From: Gammaproteobacteria bacterium
GTDB lineage: Bacteria > Pseudomonadota > Gammaproteobacteria > Steroidobacterales > JABDKV01
DNA length: 53,912 nucleotides
Assembly (NCBI GenBank): GCA_013003425.1
Contig: JABDJB010000088.1
Coordinates: 1-53,912, forward strand
Reading direction: 5' to 3'
Position numbers and translations under genes: made by a program. This document shows, in pieces, positions 7,466 to 16,062 of the stretch (position 1 is its first letter; each line of letters begins with the position of its first letter). The notes under the pieces were generated by a model. That model saw only the letters and a list, made by a program, of their open reading frames with translations. It searched no databases and was not told the origin of the DNA.

Positions 7466-9496
7466 ATGATGGCGCGAATCATGCGCCATGCAAACCTGTT
7501 GTCAGCCATCCTGCTGCTGCACGCCACGACGGCCGCGGCAGACCAGCTCGAAACCCTGGTGGTGACGGCCACCCGGGCGCCGGTGCCGCTGGCTGAAGCC
7601 GGTCTCGCACTGGCACACATCGACGCCAACACAATCGCCGCGGGCATGCACCAGCATCTGGGCGAACTGGCCTTCCATGCGCCCGGCACATGGATCAGCC
7701 GCGGCAGCGGTCAGGAACAGCTGACCGCTATTCGCTCGCCGGTACTGACCGGCGCCGGCTCATGCGGTGCATTCCTGTTCATGGAAGACGGGATACCGAT
7801 TCGTCCGGCCGGTTTTTGCAACGTCAACCAGGCGTTCGAGCTCAACACCGGCCAGGCGCAGGCTATTGAGGTCGCGCGCGGGCCGGCCAGCGCCGTCTGG
7901 GGCGCCAATGCACTGCACGGCGCAATCAACGTGCGGATGGATACGGCGCGGCCTGACTCTTTGACGCTCGGCGCGGGGCCTGACGATTATTTCCGCACAC
8001 GGCTGGAACACGCTTTGCACGGCAACGCCATGCTGTTGCTGAATGCCGAGCACGATGGCGGCTTTCGCGATGACTCAGGCTACGACCAGGCGAAGCTCAA
8101 CTTCTTTGCCGGCGGCGGTGAGCTGCCGCGTCTGCGCCTGGCTGCCACCCGCCTGCAGCAGGAAACTGCCGGCTTTATAACTGGCGCAGAAGCCTGGCGA
8201 AATGAAACGCTGCGCACTACGAACCCCAACCCGGAGGCATTTCGCGACGCCGATGCGCAGCGCCTCAGCATGAGCTGGGACGGGAGCTGGCCGGTCAGCA
8301 TTTATGCCCGCAATTCACGGATGCAGTTTCTGCAGCACTTCCTGCCGGGTCAGCCGCTGGAACAGAACGGACAGCGCAGCGCGGGCGTGACGGTTCAGCG
8401 TGTCTATTCCGCCGGCCAGTGGCAGGTCCGGGCCGGCGGTGATGCCGAGTACGCCCGCGGCTGGCTGCGGCAATCGCAGGGGGCAGCGACAGACGGGTCG
8501 GACTTTCTGCGTGAGACACGCCCGAGCGGAACCCACTACGATTACGACGCCGACTCATTCCTGGCGGCGCTATGGCTGGACGCAACCCGTGCACTGACCG
8601 CCAGCATGAATCTGCGCCTGGCGTTGCGCGCCGAGACGCTTGGCTACCGCTACGACAATCACGCCGCCGACGGCAACCTGCGCGACGATGGCAGCGCGTG
8701 CGGGTTCGGCGGCTGCCTCTACAACCGCCCGGCCGACCGAAACGACCGTTTTTTCAATGCGGCGCCGCGGCTGGCGCTCAGCGTTCGCCCCGCCGACCAC
8801 CTGGTGTGGTGGCTGCAGGCCGGGCGCGGGTTTCGTCCACCCCAGGCCACGGAACTGTACCGCTTGCAGCGCGGCCAGGACACTGCAGAAATTGACAGCG
8901 AAGTAATCGATAACTTCGAAGCAGGACTGCGGGTCTCGGGCCGGCGGACGTCACTGGAGCTGACCGGTTACGCCAGCCGCAAGAAGAACTACATCCTGCG
9001 CGATGCAGACGGCTTCAACATCAGTGACGGGCGCAGCCGGCATCACGGCATCGAAGCGGCATTTGGCGCAGTGCTGCACCCGCGTCTCCGGCTCGATGCC
9101 GACCTGAGCAACAATCTTCACCGCTATGATTTCGACAGCGCCGCCGCACGCGGTGAAGTCATTCGCAGCGGCGCGCAAATCGATACGGCGCCACAACACA
9201 TTGCGACGACGCGGCTGCGCTGGCAGTACCAGCCCGGTGGCGCATTGACGCTGGAGTGGCTGCATCTGGGCAGCTACAGCATGGATGCGGCCGGGTCACG
9301 TCGCTACCCCGGTCATGATCTGCTAAACGTCTATGCGCAGCAGGAGCTGGGAAACAACTGGATGCTGCGCGCCCGCCTGGTCAACGCCGGCGACACGCTA
9401 TACGCCGAGCGCGCTGATTTTGCCTTTGGCACCGAGCGCTATTTCCCCGGTCGCCGGCGCAGCCTGTACCTCGACCTGCACTGGCGGAGCGAATAA
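7466..9496 (+). CDS. TonB-dependent outer-membrane receptor
   Basis: A 676-residue receptor with a signal peptide, a TonB box-like ETLVVTATR just after it, a plug domain with a Cys pair (GSCGAF and GFCNVN, about residues 98 and 119) and the VARGPASAVWGANALHGAINV plug motif, followed by an alternating beta-strand barrel. It should import a scarce ligand across the outer membrane using TonB; the ligand cannot be read from sequence. The start is uncertain between 7466, 7469 and 7481; the last gives the cleanest signal peptide (MRHANLLSAILLLHATTAAA). It is divergent from the sulfotransferase-like gene with only about 20 bp between starts, so each promoter must lie within the other gene. Confidence 0.92.
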   Translation: MMARIMRHANLLSAILLLHATTAAADQLETLVVTATRAPVPLAEAGLALAHIDANTIAAGMHQHLGELAFHAPGTWISRGSGQEQLTAIRSPVLTGAGSCGAFLFMEDGIPIRPAGFCNVNQAFELNTGQAQAIEVARGPASAVWGANALHGAINVRMDTARPDSLTLGAGPDDYFRTRLEHALHGNAMLLLNAEHDGGFRDDSGYDQAKLNFFAGGGELPRLRLAATRLQQETAGFITGAEAWRNETLRTTNPNPEAFRDADAQRLSMSWDGSWPVSIYARNSRMQFLQHFLPGQPLEQNGQRSAGVTVQRVYSAGQWQVRAGGDAEYARGWLRQSQGAATDGSDFLRETRPSGTHYDYDADSFLAALWLDATRALTASMNLRLALRAETLGYRYDNHAADGNLRDDGSACGFGGCLYNRPADRNDRFFNAAPRLALSVRPADHLVWWLQAGRGFRPPQATELYRLQRGQDTAEIDSEVIDNFEAGLRVSGRRTSLELTGYASRKKNYILRDADGFNISDGRSRHHGIEAAFGAVLHPRLRLDADLSNNLHRYDFDSAAARGEVIRSGAQIDTAPQHIATTRLRWQYQPGGALTLEWLHLGSYSMDAAGSRRYPGHDLLNVYAQQELGNNWMLRARLVNAGDTLYAERADFAFGTERYFPGRRRSLYLDLHWRSE

Positions 9497-9500
9497 GAAA

Positions 9501-9525
9501 GGGGCGGACCGCGCGGGCCCGCCCC
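9501..9525. terminator. GC-rich hairpin between convergent genes
   Basis: A seven-base-pair perfect stem, GGGGCGG at 9501-9507 pairing with CCGCCCC at 9519-9525, sits five bases after the receptor stop and before the end of the convergent OmpA-like gene. There is no T-run on either side, so it may act only as an RNA-stabilising or weak bidirectional terminator. Confidence 0.4.
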
Positions 9526-9555
9526 AGGGGCAGCGGGGAACACTGCCAGAGAGAA

Positions 9556-10284
9556 TCAGTCCTGTTGCGCGACCTGGGTGGCATCGTTGCCGGCATCGAA
9601 CAGCCGTACCCGCACCATCCGTTCAAAAGCATAAGCATCAAGGTCGCCCGCACCGGAAACCGACGTTCCTTCACCATGAGCATGAAGCGCAATTCGCTCG
9701 GCGGCGATGCCGGCAGCAATCAGCGCATCACGCACTGCCTCTGCCCGGTGACGGGACAGGTCTTCGTTGTAACTGGCATCACCGCGCGGGTCTGCGTAGC
9801 CGTCCAGCCGGACAGTCATATCGGGCAACTTTTCCAGCAGTTCGGCCAGCCTCTGCAGCCGCGCTTTCGCGCTGTCTGACAGTTTGCTCTTGCCGGTCGG
9901 ATAGAGCACTTCCATCTGCAGCCCTTCCACCGCGGCACGCTCGAGCAACAAACCGGACATTTCCTCACCCAGCTGCGCCAGTTCGGCACGGGTGTCGAAC
10001 AGGCTGCGATTCAGGCGTGCAACGCGGGTGCGGGCCTGTTCGAGTTCGCCACTGGTTGCCGCGAGGTTGCTTTTCAGCCCGGGCACCTGGCCGGCGCGCT
10101 TTACGTTGTCGGCATAATGGGCACCAACGGCCGCACCGATAATCGCACCCACCGGACCGGCGGCTACGGCACCGACGACCATGCCGCTGCTGATGCCGAT
10201 ATTTTGCGCTGTCGTCTGTGAGACCTCTGCCTGTGCAGCAGGCAGGGCCATGCCCAGCAGGGCTATTGCTAAAAGTTTCTTCAT
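9556..10284 (-). CDS. OmpA-domain protein with glycine-zipper segment (PdsO-like)
   Basis: A 242-residue envelope protein: signal peptide (1-19), a Gly/Ala-rich zipper-like membrane segment at about 28-58, a coiled-coil spacer (about 70-120) and a C-terminal OmpA peptidoglycan-binding domain (about 125-230) with VRLDGYADPRGDASYNEDLSRHRAEAV. It probably tethers the outer membrane to peptidoglycan. The layout resembles the sortase-associated PdsO family, but no sortase or LPXTG-type substrate is seen nearby, so that name is only a similarity. AGAGGTG lies just upstream of the ATG. The 124 bp towards the TesB gene hold nothing else I can identify. Confidence 0.85.
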   Translation of the reverse strand: MKKLLAIALLGMALPAAQAEVSQTTAQNIGISSGMVVGAVAAGPVGAIIGAAVGAHYADNVKRAGQVPGLKSNLAATSGELEQARTRVARLNRSLFDTRAELAQLGEEMSGLLLERAAVEGLQMEVLYPTGKSKLSDSAKARLQRLAELLEKLPDMTVRLDGYADPRGDASYNEDLSRHRAEAVRDALIAAGIAAERIALHAHGEGTSVSGAGDLDAYAFERMVRVRLFDAGNDATQVAQQD

Positions 10285-10408
10285 TTGACACCTCTGTCGG
10301 GTTAGCGAAATTGCTTACGGCATCAATTTCAGCGTGACAAAGAGGCAGAACGGCACCCCAATCGTGGCCGGCCGGCGACAGATTGTGTGCAAATCTGGCG
10401 GAAGGCGA

Positions 10409-11293
10409 TCAGCTCTCGTTGCGCTGCCGGCGCATCTCCTGCAGCGACCAGACGCGGATCAGGCCCTCCTGGGCCGTCGATGCGACCAGCCGGCCGTCGC
10501 GTGCGTAGACCTGCCCACGTGCCAGGCCACGGGCACCCGAAGCGCTGGGGCTGTCACAGTCGTACAGCAACCAGTCGTCGATGCGTGCATGGCGATGAAA
10601 CCACATGGCGTGATCGAGGCTGGCCAGCTGTACATTGCCTTTGGGAAAAGAAATGCCATGCGGCATGGTCGCGGTTCCGATGAGACCGTAGTCAGACACG
10701 TACGACAGCAGCGTCGTATGCAGTCCGTGCTCATCAGCAACCGCCGCGGTGGTGCGAAACCAGAATTGCTGGCGCGGCGGCGCCTTTTCCTCGGTCAGAA
10801 AAGCCGGTGTCTGCACCGGGCGGAATTCGAACGGTCGCTGTCGCGACATGAAACGACTCAGCTTGTCCGGCACTTCGCCTTCCGGATGGTAGGAGCTGGC
10901 ATCGGCAAGTTCCTCCGGGCCCGGCACATCGGGCATCTCGTCCTGGTGTTCGAATCCCTCTTCGGGCAGCTGGAATGATGCCGCCAGATGAAAAATCTGC
11001 TGGCCATGCTGAATCGCGACCACGCGGCGGCTGGTAAAGGTGCGTCCGTCACGACTGCGATCGACGTCGTACACAATCGGTGCATTGACGTCGCCGGCAC
11101 GCAGGAAATAGGCATGCAGCGAATGTACCCGGCGTCCCTCCACTGTTTGCTGCGCGGCCGACAGCGCCTGACCCAGCACCTGGCCACCAAAAACGCGCGG
11201 GCTGCCAATATCGCGGCTTTGACCGCGGAACAGGTTTTTTTCCAGCCGCTCCAGTCGCAGCAGCTTTATCAGGTCTTCGAGTGCACCGGTCAT
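10409..11293 (-). CDS. tesB: Acyl-CoA thioesterase II
   Basis: A 294-residue double-hotdog thioesterase that hydrolyses medium and long acyl-CoAs to free fatty acid and CoA in the cytoplasm. Both hotdog halves are present, with FGGQVLGQAL in the first and SLDHAMWFHRHAR in the second. Aligning by eye with E. coli TesB, the catalytic Asp is Asp201 (SYVSDYGL) and the Gln is Gln275 (STAQEGLIR), while the position of Thr228 is Ser225 (LASLDH). Serine can supply the same hydroxyl. Length and end-to-end similarity make the assignment secure. It lies 33 bp downstream of the GlpK-like gene on the same strand and could be cotranscribed. Confidence 0.95.
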   Translation of the reverse strand: MTGALEDLIKLLRLERLEKNLFRGQSRDIGSPRVFGGQVLGQALSAAQQTVEGRRVHSLHAYFLRAGDVNAPIVYDVDRSRDGRTFTSRRVVAIQHGQQIFHLAASFQLPEEGFEHQDEMPDVPGPEELADASSYHPEGEVPDKLSRFMSRQRPFEFRPVQTPAFLTEEKAPPRQQFWFRTTAAVADEHGLHTTLLSYVSDYGLIGTATMPHGISFPKGNVQLASLDHAMWFHRHARIDDWLLYDCDSPSASGARGLARGQVYARDGRLVASTAQEGLIRVWSLQEMRRQRNES

Positions 11294-11326
11294 TGCAGGC
11301 CTCGTACAGTTACTCGCCCAGGAACC

Positions 11327-12754
11327 CTACTGATTGTCGACCTGCGCGGCGGTGCCGTCCAGCGCCATGGTCATTTCGCGCGACCATTCGTCGTAGCGAC
11401 GGCGCAGTGTGTGATTGTTTCGAGGACAGAATTGCTGCCGTTTTCCTGCCGGCCACCCGCCTGGTTGCCCGGCGGAAAGAAACGCCAGCCCGCGTGCCGT
11501 TGCCTCTGCCTCGTCCGGCCGCATGACCGCGAGCCCGGAAAGGTCCGCGAGCGCCTGGCACAGGTCATCGTGACCGGCCAGCCCGCCGCTGACCAGGGCG
11601 ACATCCAGCGTCGTGCGCTGCTGCAATATCTCGATGTTTTTCTGCAGCAGAAACAGGATGCTCTCGACTACTGCCGCCAGCTTCTGCCGTTGACTCCCGC
11701 TGCCGATAAAACGACTGGTGAAGTGCTCGCGCCAGAAAGGTGAGCCGAGCCCGGACACGCCATTGAGAAAAAGCGGCAACTCGTCTGCACCGATTTGCCG
11801 GGCTGCCGTCGCTATCTCCGGCTGTGTTGCGCCCAATGACGCCAGCGCTGCCCCGGCACCGTTGACAGTTCCCTCCTGCACATAAAGCACGGAGCTGCCG
11901 TCACTCCAGGCAACGCTGTGCAGCAGCGGTGCTGCGCTCATGCCGGCAACCTGAGCCAGCACAAATGCACCGGTTCCGATATTGACGTAGGCGGTGCCCT
12001 GGGCTATCGCTCCGCCGGCGAAAATGGCTGCGTTCTGGTCGCCGGTGCAGACCCGCAGCGGTACCGCAGTGCTGCGCAGCACCCCGAATTCGTGCTGGCT
12101 GGGTACACAGCGTGGCAGCAGGCCACGCGAAATTCCGAACGCCGCCAGCAACTCATCTGACCAGTCGAGACTACGCCGGTCCCACAGCAAGGTGCGCGAA
12201 GCATTGGCAGGATCAGCGCAGGCGGGATGCTGCTGCAGCAAGTGAAACAGCAGAAAGCTCGACAGCGGCCCGATCATCAGCGTGCCGCTGCGCTGTGCCT
12301 GTCTGACGGCGGGGATATTGTCTATACACCAGCGCATCTTGCTGGCACCGTAATGCGGTGAACGCACCAGACCGGTTATCTCGCTGACGGTGTCATCCGG
12401 TGGCGCATATTCTGCCAGCAGCTTTGCAGCACGCCGGTCCTGCCACGAAATAACCGGAGTCAGCGCGACACCGCTGTTGCGATCCCAGCAGACAATCGAT
12501 GAGCGCTGGGTTGCCAGGCCGGCGCCGGTTATTACAGCGCCACGACTTTCGGCATCGCGCAATGCATCGACGATGACCCGATGCATTGAATTGAGCACCT
12601 CGGATGCATCGTGTTCGACCCGCCCATCCGGACCACGCTGCGTTGCGACCGCGACGCGCGCCAGGAATACCTGTGTTCCTTCCGTAGTGAAGGTTACTGC
12701 CCGGGTCGACCCGCCGCCCTGGTCGATGGCGAGAATCAATTCGTCAGCCGGCAT
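11327..12754 (-). CDS. FGGY-family kinase, glycerol kinase-like
   Basis: A 475-residue member of the FGGY carbohydrate kinase family. The N-terminal phosphate loop is LAIDQGGGSTRAV, there is a TQRSSIVCWD substrate segment, CTGDQNAAIFAGGA carries the catalytic Asp, and ALVSGGLAGHDDLCQALADL is the adenosine motif. The gene lies between GlpD and TesB in a glycerophosphodiester/glycerol-3-phosphate cluster, so glycerol is the likely substrate, giving sn-glycerol-3-phosphate for GlpD. It is somewhat shorter and more divergent than E. coli GlpK (about 500 residues); for example the loop is DQGGGSTR rather than DQGTTSSR, so another polyol is possible. The start overlaps the end of GlpD by 11 bp. Confidence 0.82.
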   Translation of the reverse strand: MPADELILAIDQGGGSTRAVTFTTEGTQVFLARVAVATQRGPDGRVEHDASEVLNSMHRVIVDALRDAESRGAVITGAGLATQRSSIVCWDRNSGVALTPVISWQDRRAAKLLAEYAPPDDTVSEITGLVRSPHYGASKMRWCIDNIPAVRQAQRSGTLMIGPLSSFLLFHLLQQHPACADPANASRTLLWDRRSLDWSDELLAAFGISRGLLPRCVPSQHEFGVLRSTAVPLRVCTGDQNAAIFAGGAIAQGTAYVNIGTGAFVLAQVAGMSAAPLLHSVAWSDGSSVLYVQEGTVNGAGAALASLGATQPEIATAARQIGADELPLFLNGVSGLGSPFWREHFTSRFIGSGSQRQKLAAVVESILFLLQKNIEILQQRTTLDVALVSGGLAGHDDLCQALADLSGLAVMRPDEAEATARGLAFLSAGQPGGWPAGKRQQFCPRNNHTLRRRYDEWSREMTMALDGTAAQVDNQ

Positions 12755-13940
12755 GATCTGCTGGCGGTGCCAGGGTCAATTCACGTGTCGACGCACGCCG
12801 CCGTCGCTCCGGCAATACCGGCCGCAATTTTTCAATGACTTTCTCGGCAGTCGCACGATATGCGGTCAGCTTGCCACCATAGATGCTCAGCACGCGCGGG
12901 TGTCGCGCGTTGTCGGCGTGCAAAATGGTCTCGCGCGGACGATGGAACGCATGACCTTTGCCCGCGGGTAACACCCGCAACCCGGCGGTGGCGCCGGTAA
13001 TTTTCGTTGCTACCTTGCCACGCAACGCCGGGAAATAGTGCTCGACCACCGACGCCAGGTAACTGCGTTCCCGCGGATAGGTGACAACATCATCGGGATG
13101 ACCGCGAAACGGAATTTCCGTGGTGCCGACCAGCGTATCGTCGTCACGCGGCATTACGAATACCGCACGTCCGTCACGCGGGCTTTCCAGGTAGTAAATG
13201 CCACGCTCGAAGCGATGGCTGATTACGATATGACTGCCCTGCACCAGCGCCACGGGAAAAAGCGACTGCACCGGCTCGACCATTTCCAGCACTTCGTTTG
13301 CCCACGGGCCGGCGGCGTTGATCAACACTGCAGCGTGTGCTTCAACCTCGGAATCGTCCAGCCGGTAGCGCAGGGTCACACCCGCATCGCCAATGGTCGC
13401 ACCGTTGAAATGCGCCGGCATCGCAAGCTCCGCACCAAGATCCTGCGCCGAAGCCATCACCGCCCGGGTCAGCAGGCGGTCGTCAGTCTGCGCATCGGAA
13501 TACTTCAACACTGCCTTGAGGTCATCGGTACGCAGGCCATCGAGCCGGTCCCAGCGATTTCGGCCCACTGACGTAAACCGGGTACCGGGCCCGAACCGGC
13601 CCAGCACCGCGTAGAGACCGAGCCCGATACGTACCAGCCACGGCGGCCGCCGGGTCTGCGTGAATACCGGAATATAAAAGTCGCGCAACCGCACCAGGTC
13701 GGGCGCCAGCCGCAGCAACAGGGCGCGTTCTCGCAGGCATTCGGCGACCAGGCCGAACTGCCAGGTCTCGAGGTAACGCAAACCGCCATGTATCAGCTTG
13801 CTTGAGCTGCTCGAAGTGCCGGCTGCAAGATCGGTCTTTTCCAGCAGCAACGTCGAATAGCCAGCGGCCGCTGCAGCCTGCGCAATGCCGGTGCCATGGA
13901 TGCCGCCGCCGACTACAGCTACGTCGAAACTACGGCTCAT
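12744..13940 (-). CDS. FAD-dependent glycerol-3-phosphate dehydrogenase, short form
   Basis: A 398-residue flavoprotein of the GlpD/DAO family that should oxidise glycerol-3-phosphate to dihydroxyacetone phosphate and feed electrons to quinone at the membrane. The dinucleotide motif DVAVVGGGIHGTGIAQAAA is at the N-terminus, followed by GTSSSSSKLIHGGLRYLE, which is diagnostic of GlpD, and near the end LSIYGGKLTAYRATAEKV. The usual C-terminal helical domain of about 100 residues found in E. coli GlpD (501 residues) is missing: the frame ends about 35 residues after the GGKLT motif. It overlaps GDPD upstream by 4 bp (ATGA) and GlpK downstream by 11 bp. Confidence 0.88.
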   Translation of the reverse strand: MSRSFDVAVVGGGIHGTGIAQAAAAAGYSTLLLEKTDLAAGTSSSSSKLIHGGLRYLETWQFGLVAECLRERALLLRLAPDLVRLRDFYIPVFTQTRRPPWLVRIGLGLYAVLGRFGPGTRFTSVGRNRWDRLDGLRTDDLKAVLKYSDAQTDDRLLTRAVMASAQDLGAELAMPAHFNGATIGDAGVTLRYRLDDSEVEAHAAVLINAAGPWANEVLEMVEPVQSLFPVALVQGSHIVISHRFERGIYYLESPRDGRAVFVMPRDDDTLVGTTEIPFRGHPDDVVTYPRERSYLASVVEHYFPALRGKVATKITGATAGLRVLPAGKGHAFHRPRETILHADNARHPRVLSIYGGKLTAYRATAEKVIEKLRPVLPERRRRASTRELTLAPPADHAG

Positions 13941-14689
13941 CCGTGCAGCTCATGCTGCAAGCGACAGGCGTGCATGCTTTCAATCAGTGTTGCCCCGCGC
14001 ACGCCGAGCTGGCGCGCGTGCCCCGCCTCGGTAACTTCGTAGATCACCCATTGCCATGCGCCGGGCCACAGCGCGCCCGGTTCAGCTGCAAGCCTGAGGT
14101 GATTGCAAAAGACAAATTCGGGCCGCAGTGATGCAACCTGCTCGCGCGTTTGCCGACTGACCTCTTGCAACACCCAGCCTATTGGCAGGTCGGACATTTG
14201 GCGCGCCTGTTCCAGCACCATGCGGTCGAACGAGATGAGTACGCATTCCTGCCGCGCACCGGCCAGCAGCGGCAAGACTGCCGCGAGCATGCGCCGGCGG
14301 CCGAAGGCGCGCAGGCTGTGCCGCTTCAACTCGATAAACAATCTCAGCCCTGGCGTGTCGAGCTGCTCCAGTGCATCACGCAGCAGCGGCACAGTCTCGC
14401 CGGTAAATCGGTCACCAAACTGCTGCATCTGCCCGACCGGCACCTTGCATACCTCCGACGCGACGGCGGCCGTGACCAGTCGATCGATCCCGGCGGTACG
14501 CAACAGGGACTCGTCGTGCAGCAGTACCGGCACCCGGTCAGCCGTCAGCTGTACGTCCATTTCAATGCTGCGCACACCACAGTCGGCTGCAGCACGCAGC
14601 GCAGCGAGAGTATTTTCAGGAAAGGCGGCCGCGGCGCCGCGGTGGGCCACCAGCGCGGGTACGACTCCAGATTCAGCAGATCCGACCAT
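13937..14689 (-). CDS. Glycerophosphodiester phosphodiesterase
   Basis: A 250-residue GDPD with a TIM-barrel fold that hydrolyses glycerophosphodiesters such as glycerophosphocholine to glycerol-3-phosphate and an alcohol. The active-site residues are visible: His16-Arg17 (AHRG), PENT, Glu43 and Asp45 (SIEMDVQLT) and His58 (LLHDE). No signal peptide, so it resembles cytoplasmic UgpQ rather than periplasmic GlpQ. It is the first gene of a three-gene minus-strand operon with GlpD and the kinase, which together would turn deacylated phospholipid headgroups into DHAP. No transporter (GlpF, GlpT or Ugp) is in the window. Confidence 0.92.
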   Translation of the reverse strand: MVGSAESGVVPALVAHRGAAAAFPENTLAALRAAADCGVRSIEMDVQLTADRVPVLLHDESLLRTAGIDRLVTAAVASEVCKVPVGQMQQFGDRFTGETVPLLRDALEQLDTPGLRLFIELKRHSLRAFGRRRMLAAVLPLLAGARQECVLISFDRMVLEQARQMSDLPIGWVLQEVSRQTREQVASLRPEFVFCNHLRLAAEPGALWPGAWQWVIYEVTEAGHARQLGVRGATLIESMHACRLQHELHG

Positions 14690-14753
14690 GCCGCCCGCAA
14701 ACTAACATATCGACAGGCGCCAGACTGCGATCATCGCCGCAATCGCGGTATAT

Positions 14754-14800
14754 TTGCTATTTATTATCATATGGTTAAGTGACTATTATAAACGTGATTC
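14754..14800 (+). promoter_or_regulatory. AT-rich divergent promoter region
   Basis: The 155 bp between the GDPD and sulfurtransferase genes contain a strongly AT-rich patch unlike the surrounding DNA. A weak sigma-70-like arrangement, TTATTA at 14761-14766 and TATTAT at 14784-14789 with 17 bp between, points towards the sulfurtransferase. The same patch could serve the minus-strand glycerophosphodiester operon. Confidence 0.35.
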
Positions 14801-14844
14801 TACGACCCGTCGCTCGCCTCACAGTCAACTAGACTTGAAGCAAC

Positions 14845-15717
14845 ATGGCCACCAGCGGCAACCACGTGCAACACCGCAATCTCGTATCTCACGGCCTCCT
14901 GGCAGCACATTGCGAAGAACCCGACTGGGTGCTTCTCGACTGCCGCTACTCGCTGGCCGATCCGGCCGCCGGCCGCGCTCGATGGGAGCAGGGTCATATT
15001 CCCGGCGCCGTGCATGCCGACCTGGAAAACGAACTGTCTGCACCGGCGTCACCTCGTGGCCGGCATCCGCTGCCCGACCCGGTGGAACTGGCGGGGCATT
15101 TTTCCGACTGGGGTATCAGCATGGAAACCCAGGTCGTGGCCTATGACGACAGCCATGGCGCGTTTGCAGCGCGCGCCTGGTGGCTGCTGCGCTGGCTCGG
15201 CCATGATGCGGTTGCCGTGCTCGATGGCGGACTGCAGGCCTGGCGGCGGGCCGGCCTGCCGTTGACCAATGCCGTTCCCGATCGCAAGCCGGCTCACTTC
15301 GAGATCCGGCTGCGTGACCAGCTACGGGTCGATGCCGACGAAGTTGCACAAGCACTGAAAAGCGATGGATGTGTACTGGACGCGCGAGCTGCGGAAAGAT
15401 TCCTTGGCGAGCAGGAGCCGCTCGATCGCCGCGCCGGGCACATCCCCGGCGCGCACAACTACCCTTTCACGGCCAACCTCGACCGTGACGGCCGCTTCCT
15501 GTCGCCCTCTGAACTGCGCGTTTGTTTTGACGCCGCGCGCCAGTCCACATCACCGAAAAAGATCATCTGCATGTGTGGTTCGGGCGTGACTGCCTGCCAC
15601 AACCTTCTGGCGCTGGAGATAGCTCAGCTGCCCGGGGCACGACTGTTCCCGGGCTCGTGGAGTGAATGGTGCGCCGACCCGCAGCGACCGATCGCCAGCG
15701 GCCCGGACACGAATTGA
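14845..15717 (+). CDS. Thiosulfate/3-mercaptopyruvate sulfurtransferase (tandem rhodanese)
   Basis: A 290-residue protein with two rhodanese domains. The N-terminal one (about 10-135) is inactive, with DDSHGAFAARAWWLLRWLGH, and the C-terminal one (about 155-285) carries the catalytic Cys244 in the loop MCGSGVTACHN. The CGSGVT loop is typical of 3-mercaptopyruvate sulfurtransferases (SseA-like); the enzyme moves sulfane sulfur to cyanide or thiols in the cytoplasm. Start chosen at the ATG preceded by GAAG. The gene ends one base before the end of the convergent parvulin gene. Confidence 0.93.
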   Translation: MATSGNHVQHRNLVSHGLLAAHCEEPDWVLLDCRYSLADPAAGRARWEQGHIPGAVHADLENELSAPASPRGRHPLPDPVELAGHFSDWGISMETQVVAYDDSHGAFAARAWWLLRWLGHDAVAVLDGGLQAWRRAGLPLTNAVPDRKPAHFEIRLRDQLRVDADEVAQALKSDGCVLDARAAERFLGEQEPLDRRAGHIPGAHNYPFTANLDRDGRFLSPSELRVCFDAARQSTSPKKIICMCGSGVTACHNLLALEIAQLPGARLFPGSWSEWCADPQRPIASGPDTN

Positions 15718-15718
15718 A

Positions 15719-16000
15719 TCAGTCGCTGCGCTGCGTGATTTCTATCAGGTGATAGCCAAACTGGGTCTTGACCGGTCCGTGCACCGCACCCACTTCACCG
15801 CTGAATACAATCTGGTCAAACTCCGGCACCATCTGGCCACGGCCGAACTGCCCGAGGTCACCACCACGCTGGCCGGATGGACACTGCGAATGCTGGCGGG
15901 CCATCTCGGCGAAGTCCGCGCCGCTTTCGATCTGTGTTTTCAGGTCGGAACAGGTAGATTCGTCTGCCACCAGGATGTGACGGGCGCTGGCTGTGCTCAT
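15719..16000 (-). CDS. ppiC: Parvulin-type peptidyl-prolyl isomerase
   Basis: A 93-residue stand-alone parvulin (PpiC/PpiD rotamase domain) that speeds cis-trans isomerisation of prolyl bonds in the cytoplasm. It begins with SARHILVADE and contains SQCPSGQRGGDLGQFGRGQMVPEFD and the C-terminal TQFGYHLIEITQR, all standard for E. coli PpiC (also 93 residues). No signal peptide. Its stop is adjacent to the convergent sulfurtransferase stop. It lies 60 bp upstream of nothing on its own strand except the end of recD, from which it may be separately transcribed or read through. Confidence 0.94.
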   Translation of the reverse strand: MSTASARHILVADESTCSDLKTQIESGADFAEMARQHSQCPSGQRGGDLGQFGRGQMVPEFDQIVFSGEVGAVHGPVKTQFGYHLIEITQRSD

Positions 16001-16062
16001 TTGGCTTTCCTGCGTTGAAACCGAACCGATATGCTAAGCGTTTTCGGCCGGCTGCGCACTTG

